Of a stretch of 64,000 nucleotides of DNA, positions 57,302 to 64,000 are shown piece after piece. Below the pieces are notes generated by a model. The model was not told the origin of the DNA. It did not search any database and saw nothing but the letters and a program-made list of their open reading frames with translations. The position numbers and the translations under genes are program-made. The stretch comes from Pictodentalium vernedei. Taxonomy: Eukaryota > Mollusca > Scaphopoda > Dentaliida > Dentaliidae. The stretch is taken from NCBI GenBank assembly GCA_031216915.1, contig JAUFNR010000216.1:1-64000 (forward strand), read 5' to 3'. The number at the start of each line of letters is the position of its first letter. Position 1 is the first letter of the stretch.

Positions 57302-59318
57302 GCGATTATAAAAATAAGTTGCATTTTTGCATACTAGACCAGGAGATACGGTGAATTGCAATTATCTCATCTCAAATAACTGTAAAGGATGTGTTAATAA
57401 AATTTTACTTTCTTGTTTACATTTGCCTAAATTATGTATAAATTACTATAGAATTTCCATAAATAGATAGTATTTTGTGAAGAGAATTGAGGAAAGCCGT
57501 TTACATCACCACAACCTCTTAAACGATTGTTTTTTTATAACAGTAGTTTAAAACGGATGTTAAGTGGACATATGCCTTGTATATTTTGTCTTCTTATTTT
57601 ACAAAAATAGATAAAGCCAAAACGGAACGTTCGATGCAAATCCTATATTAAGAAGACAAAACATGTTATGGCAGTCACTTGGATATATTTTTTTAATGTC
57701 ACAATAGCCCAAGCAGGCCATTGAACCAATTATTTGTACTGTATGGGAACAAGACGAAAGTGCCTAACTTTCACGCCGTAGATATTCTGTATCAGGTAGA
57801 TCGAAAACTCTAAAATATATGCTCTGTCTATTGTCTCAGAAAATTGAAAGTTTAAAACTACAAAACGTGCATTTTATATGTTTGGTTCGTTCTCCACACC
57901 ACCGCCCACCCCAACTGCGCCACGGCTATAATGAGTGTCCCACTCTATTATCATTCCAGTTACCACGTTAGGGGGTGGCTGGTGGGTCCTTATTGTGATA
58001 CTTTATTAGACTACAGGAAGACAAAATAACAAAAAAATATATATATTTTATTCCTATCTCATCCACTTATGGAACTAAATAAAACACACAGGAAGGTGGG
58101 ATGGAGAGAGAGATAGAGAGAATGAGGAGCGAGGGGAGCGGGTGGTGTAATATATTAATTATCCGGCATTATATACACATGTCTGCGGTCATGTTATCTA
58201 TGCATCGGCTAAACGAGTGACACTACAAGGTGTTGTTACTCAGGGAACTCTGGGAATTAATGTTCGACCGATACGGAACATAGCGCCTCTGGCAAGCACT
58301 GAATTGCGCCCCTGGGACAACGTTCCATATATACCGAAGGCATATCCTTCTAGTTAGCACGTTGGGGGAGGGGATTCCTTATTGTGATGCGATTATAAAA
58401 ATAAGTGGCATTTCTGAATACTGGAACCAGGGCATACTGTGAATTGCAATTATATTCTCTCCAATAACTGTAGAGCATGTGTTGATAAACTGTTACTTAC
58501 TTGTTTACGTAAGCCTATTTTTCGTATGAATGCTTGTTGAATTTTCATGAAAAGAAAGTCGTTTGAGTGAAGAAAAAAAGAAAACCGTTTACGTAAACAC
58601 CACCTCTTAAACGATTGTTTTTTATAGCTGTTGTTTAAAACGGATGTAAAGTGGACATATGCCTTGTATATTTTGACTTCTTATTTCACAAAAATAGATG
58701 AAGTCAAAACGGAACATTCGTCCCAGTTCCCATATTAAGCAGACAAAACATATTATGGCAGTCACTTGGACATATTGGCTGAATGTCACAATAACTCAAG
58801 CACAGCTTTGTACCAATTATTTGTACTAGATGGAAACAAGACGAAAGTGCCTGAATTTCACTCTGTAGATATGCTCTGTCAGGTAGATCCAAAACTCTAA
58901 AATCTATGCCCTCTCTATTGTCTCAGAAAATTGAAAGTTTGTAACTACAAAACGTACAGTTTTATATTCTTTGATTTGTTCTCTATACCCCCGCCTCACC
59001 CGAACCACGCCACCGCTATAATGAGTGTCACATTCTACTATCCTTCTAGTCTTCTAGTTATCGCTTTATTAGACTACAGGAAGACAAAATATAAAAATAT
59101 ATTTTATTTTCTATGTCGTCCACCTAGGTACGGAAGTGAATAAATCTGAATAAACAGGCAGATGGAGGGGGGGGGGGGGGGGTAGAGTGAGAGAGAGAGA
59201 GAAGAGAGAAAGAGAGAGATGTGCGATTACAAAAATAAGTTGCATTCTTGCATACTAGTCCACGAGATACGGTGAACTGCAATTGTCTCATCTCCAATAA
59301 CTGTAAAGGATGTGTTAA

Positions 59319-59553
59319 CCCTTTACCCAACCTGAAAAGCAGACGACACTTGCAAAAATAATTCTTGAATAACTAATTTTTGTCATTTTTTGTCTCAAAA
59401 ACATAGGTTATGACCCCTCGTTGGAGCGAGCTCGTTCCAACGAGGGGTCATAACCTATGTTTTTGAGACAAAAAATGAAAAAAATAATGAAAATTAATTG
59501 GCGATTTTTGAGCATAGCGCCGGCCGGTTTTGGCCGTTACGTTAGGTAAAGGG
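59319..59553. mobile_element. TTAA-flanked MITE, copy 3, with long palindromic centre
   Basis: 235 bp between perfect TTAA sites (59,315-59,318 and 59,554-59,557). Ends are CCCTTTACCC / GGTAAAGGG. The centre, 59,386-59,475, is a 90-bp palindrome mismatched only next to its midpoint (59,430/59,431). Other S units have 'gtgttaataaaatttta' with one TTAA at this place (for example near 54,304), giving the empty site. PiggyBac-like by target and ends. Confidence 0.92.
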
Positions 59554-61970
59554 TTAATAAAATTTTACTTACTTGTTGGCAAAAGCCTAAGTTTTGTATA
59601 AATGATTGTAGAATTTCCAAAAATAGAAAGTCGTTTGAGGAGAGAATTGAAGAAAACCGTTTACATCACCACAGCCTCTTAAACAATTGTTTTTATAACT
59701 GTAGTTTAAAACGGATGTTAGGTGGACATATGCCTTGTATATTTTGTCTTCTTATTATACAGAAATAGATAAACTCAAGCACGGCTTTGTGCCAATTATT
59801 TGTACTGGATGGAAACAAGACGAAAGTGCCTAAATTTCACGCCTTAGATATGCTCTGTCAGGTAGATCAAAACCTCTAAAATGTATGCTCTCTCTATTGT
59901 CTCAGAAAATTGAACATTTGTAACAGGAAAACGTACAGTTTTATATTCTTTGGTTTGTTCTCTCCACCCCCGTCTCAACCGAATCACGCCACCGCTATAA
60001 TGAGTGTCTCATTCTACTATCCTTCTAGTTACCGTTTTAGGGGGATGCTTTATCGTGATACTATATTAGATTACAGGAAGACAAAATATAAAAATATATT
60101 TTATTTTCTACGTCATCCACCTTGGTAAGGAAGTGAATAAATCTGAATAAACAGAAAGATGGAGAGAGAGAGAGAGAGAGAGGTGCGGTTATAAAAATAA
60201 GTTGCATTTTTGCATACATACTAGATCTGGGGATACGGTGAATTGCAATTGTCTCATGTCCATTAACTGTAAAGGATGTGTTAATAAAATTTTACTTACT
60301 TGTTTACATTAGCCAAAGTTTTGAATAAATGACTGTAGAATTTCCACAAATAGATAGTCGTTTGTGGAGAGAATTGAAGAAAACCATTTACATCCCCACA
60401 ACCTCTTAAACGATTGTTTTTATAACTGTTGTTTAAAACGGATGTTAAGTGGACATATGCCTTGTATATTTTGTCTTTTTATTATACAAAAATAGATAAA
60501 GTCAAAACGGAACGTTCGACGCAAATTCTACATGAAGAAGACAAAACATGTTATGGCAGTCACTTGGACATATTTTTTAATGTCACAATAGCCCACGCTG
60601 GCCATTGAACCAATTATTTGTACTATACGGGAACAAAACGAAAGTGCCTGACTTTCACGCCGTAGATATTCTGTATCAGGTAGATCGAAAACTCTAAAAT
60701 GTATGCTCTGTCTATTTTCTCAGAAAATTGAAAGTTTAAACTACAAAACGTACATTTTATATTTTGGGTTCGTTCTCCACACCACCGCCCACCCCAACAG
60801 CGCTACGACTATAATGAGTGCCCCACTCTACTATCCTTCCATTTACCATGTTAGGGGGGTGGGGGTGCTGGGTCCTTATTGTGATACTTGATTCGACTAC
60901 AGGAAGACAAAATATAAAAATGTTTTTTATTTCTACCTCATCCACCTCGGGAACTAAATAAATCGCTCAGGAATATGAAAGACAGAGAGAGAGAGAAAAA
61001 AAAAATCAGGACGGGGATTGGGGGTGGGTGTAATGTATTAATTATCCGACACTATAAACACATGTCTGCTGTCATGTTATTTATGCATCGGCTGAACGAT
61101 TGACACTATTGTGTTGTAACTCAGGGAATTAATATTCGACCGATATGAATTTAACTGCATGGGCCAGTGGCGTATCTACGGAACATAGGGCCTCTGACAA
61201 GGACTGAATTGCGCCCCTGGGACAACGTTCCAGATATACCGAGGGCATGTCCTTTTTTCGTATAAATGCTTGATGGATTGTCATGAAACGAAAGTCGTTT
61301 GGGGGTAGACTAGAAGAAAACCGTTTACGTCAACACCACCTCTTAAACGATTGTTTTTTATAGCTGTAGTTTAAAACGGATGTTAAGTGGACATATGCCT
61401 TGTATATTTTGTCTTCTTATTATACAAAAAGTAGATGAAGTGAAAACGGAACATACGTCCCAGTTCGTATATTAAGCCGACAAAACATATTATGGTAGTC
61501 ATTTGGACATATTGGTTGAATGTCACAATAACTCAAGCACGCCTTTGTACCAATTATTTGTGCCTAAAGTGCCTAAATTTCACGCCTTAGATATGCTCTG
61601 TCAGGTAGATCAAAACCTCTAAAATGTACGCTCTCTCTACTGTCTCAGAATATTGAACATTTGTAACAGGAAAACGTACAGTTTTATATTCTTTGGTTTG
61701 TTCTCTCCACCCCCGCCTCGACCGAATCACGCCACCACTATGAGTGTCTCATTCTACTATCCTTCTAGTTATCGTTTTAGGGGGATGCTTTATCGTGATA
61801 CTTTATTAGACTACAGGAAGACAAAATATAAAAATATATTTTATTTTCTACGTCGTCCACCTTGGTAAGGAAGTGAATAAATCTGAATAAACAGAAAGAT
61901 GGGGAGAGAGAGAGAGAGAGGTGCGATTATTAAAATAAGATGCATTTTTGCATACTCGACCAGGAAACAC

Positions 61971-62006
<36 letters not shown>

Positions 62007-62832
62007 GGGTGCGATTATAATAAAAATAAGTTGCATTTTTGCATACTAGACCAGGAGATACGGTGAATTGCAATTGTCTCATCTTCATTAACTGTAAAGG
62101 ATATGTCAATAAAATTTTACTTACTTGTTTACATAAGCCTAAGTTTTGAATGAAAGATTGTAGAACTTCCATGAATAGAAAGTCGTTTGTGTAGAGAATT
62201 GAAGAAAACAGCGCCACGACTGTAATGAGTGCCCCACTCCTCTATCCTTCCAGTTACCACGTTGAGGGTGGGGGTGGTGGTGCTGGGTCCTTATTGTGAT
62301 ACTTGATTAGACTACAGGAAGACAAAATATAAAAATGTTTTTTTATTTCTACCTCATCCACCTCGGGAACTAAATAAATCGCACAGGAATATGAGAGACA
62401 GAGAGAGAAAAAAAAATCAGGACGTGGGGGGGGGGGGGGGGGGGGGGGGTAATGTATTAATTATCCGACACTATATACACATGTCTGCTGTCATGTTATT
62501 TATGCATCGGCTAAACGAGTGACACTTTAGTGCTGTAAATCAGGAAATTAATATTCGACCGATATGAATTTAACTGCATGGGGCCAGTGGCGTATCTACG
62601 GAGCATAGCGCCTCTGGTAAGCACTGAATTGCGCCCATGGGACAACGTTCCATATATACCGAAGGCATATCCTATTTTTCGAATAAATGCCTGTTGGATT
62701 TCCATGAAAAGAAAGTCGTTTGGGGGTAGACTAGAAGAAAACCGTTTACGTAAACACCACCTCTTAAACGATTGTTTTTTATAGCTCTAGATTAAAACGG
62801 ATGTCAAGTGGACATATGTCCTGTATATTTTG

Positions 62833-63208
62833 TCTGTGCAACAATTGATGTGAATCAGTTGGTTTAAAATACACTTTATAATCTAAATGACCGGACGCCT
62901 GAAATTGCTTGCCTTTATACACGGTCACATCGAGAAAATCAACAGAATTTTCACTGATAGTAGCTTTCAGTTTAATATTTGGATCGTGATTGTTCAAAAT
63001 TTCTAAAAATTCATCAAAATCTTCTTTTGAATGTTCCCAAATAATAAAAATGTCATCTAAATATCTGAGATATACGAGAGGATGCTTTGCACATTTGCTT
63101 AAGGCATTTTCCTCCCATTCCGCTACATAAATGCTTGCAAAATTAGGACTGAATCTTTTACCCATAGGCTTTTGTTTTTCTTATAGGCGTTTTGTTCCCG
63201 TATAGTAC
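62833..63208 (-). pseudogene. Penelope-like reverse transcriptase fragment
   Basis: On the minus strand, codons from 63,165 read MGKRFSPNFASIYVAEWE, then YLRYLDDIFIIW, then SVDFLDVTVY and KVYFKPTDSHQLLHR. This is the RT palm with a DD catalytic pair and the C-terminal FLD / KPTD segment typical of Penelope-like elements. The similarity stops at about 62,835, where S satellite resumes mid-sentence, and a stop codon precedes MGKRFS by five codons. Only ~110 residues survive: no N-terminal RT fingers and no GIY-YIG endonuclease. S sequence from the 'gtcttcttattatac' region to 'aagcagacaaaac' is missing at the join, so insertion came with a deletion. Non-functional fragment. Confidence 0.82.
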
Positions 63209-64000
63209 AAAACATATTATGGCAGTCGCTTGGACATATTGGTTGAATATCACAATAACACAAGCACTCCTTTGTACCAATTATTTGTACTGGACGGAAA
63301 CAAGACGAAAGTGCCTAAATTTCACGCCTTAGATATGCTATGTCAGGCAGATAGAAACCTCTAAAATGTATGCTCTCTCTATTGTCTCAGAAAATTGAAC
63401 ATTTGTAACAGGAAAACGTACAGTTTTATCTTCTTTGGTTTGTTCTCTCCACCCCCGCCTCAACCGAATCACGCCACCGCTATAATGAGTGTCTCATTCT
63501 ACTATACTTCTAGTTATCGTTTGAGGGGATGCTTTATCGTGATACATTATTTGACTACGGGAAGCCAACATATAAAAATATATTTTATTTTCTACGTCGT
63601 CCACCTTGGTAAGGAAGTGAATAAATCTGAATAAACAGAAAGATGGAGAGAGAGAGTGAGAGAGAGGTGCGATTATAAAAATAAGTTGCATTTTTGCATA
63701 CTAGACCTGGGGATACGGTGAATTGCAATTGTCTCATCTCCATTCACTCTAAAGGATGTGTTAATAAAATTTGACTTACTTTGTATAAATGACTGTAGAA
63801 TTTTCATAAATAGATAGTCGTTTGTGGAGAGAATTGCTGAAATCCCTTTTCATCACCACAACCTCTTAAACGATTGTTTTTATAACTGTAGTTTAAAACG
63901 GATGTTAAGTGGACATATGCCTTGTATATTTTGTCTTCTTATTATTCAAAAATAAATAAAGTCAAAACGGAACGTTCGATGCAAATCCTATATTAAGAAG

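Larger units (their letters stand above)
53483..64000 (+). repeat. S satellite array, part 2, running off the window
   Basis: Direct array. Anchor 'aaaaccgtttacgtc' (variants) recurs near 53,540, 54,398, 55,540, 56,650, 57,490, 58,580, 59,650, 60,380, 61,317, 62,735 and 63,840. Short units (GA tract then 'gcgattataaaaataag') have GA tracts near 54,150, 57,250, 59,200, 60,165, 61,905 and 63,645. Long units, with ~300 extra bp ('aatgtattaattatccg', 'catgtctgcggtcatg', 'tggcgtatctacgg', 'tctagttagcacgttgg'), have them near 55,010, 56,140, 58,110, 60,985 and 62,400. Frames in the array are under 100 codons and not conserved between units. Confidence 0.9.

Overview
This window is repeat-dominated eukaryotic DNA. 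It looks like a metazoan, and a marine invertebrate, probably a mollusc, is my best guess. The reasons are a DIRS-type tyrosine-recombinase retrotransposon, tRNA-headed SINEs with (ATAA)n-like tails, TTAA-flanked MITEs, a Penelope-like reverse transcriptase fragment and long nested satellites, with no bacterial-style gene packing. The species assignment is inference. I see no convincing host gene, true tRNA, rRNA or CRISPR array.

Layout. From 1 to 11.76 kb and from 17.94 to 37.5 kb lies a mosaic of five recurring non-coding modules, called A to E here. A is a loose ~150-190-bp monomer array. B is rich in CGAGG / GGACAGT motifs and poly(C). C is a ~700-bp block. E is an array of ~100-190-bp monomers built on AAGGGATTTCATTG. 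D is a ~600-800-bp block whose core resembles the antisense middle of the SINEs. Between 19.7 and 33.1 kb a ~6.7-kb composite is directly duplicated. Inside it, and beyond it to 35.3 kb, a ~1,008-bp A-B-D unit is tandemly amplified. 11.76-17.7 kb and 37.5-40.5 kb are mostly single-copy or unrecognised DNA carrying small foldback elements. From 40.5 to 44.4 kb a diverged pair of repeats (F) flanks a SINE.

From about 44.83 kb to the window end is a second satellite (S), with short (~730-860 bp) and long (~1.1 kb) units containing GA microsatellites. It is interrupted at 46,358-53,482 by an intact-looking 7,125-bp DIRS element, at 59,319-59,553 by a TTAA MITE, and at about 62.83-63.21 kb by a Penelope-like fragment.

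The DIRS element is the only strong protein-coding content. It has gag, then RT/RNase H/methyltransferase-like, then tyrosine recombinase. Its 189-bp inverted terminal repeats appear identical. Its internal complementary region equals the reverse complement of the right end joined to the left end, as expected for the circular-intermediate model of these elements. Neighbouring S units provide the empty target and show insertion without target-site duplication. Gag and recombinase share one frame separated by a single TGA, with RT in the third frame between them. All alignments were done by eye; no computation was run.
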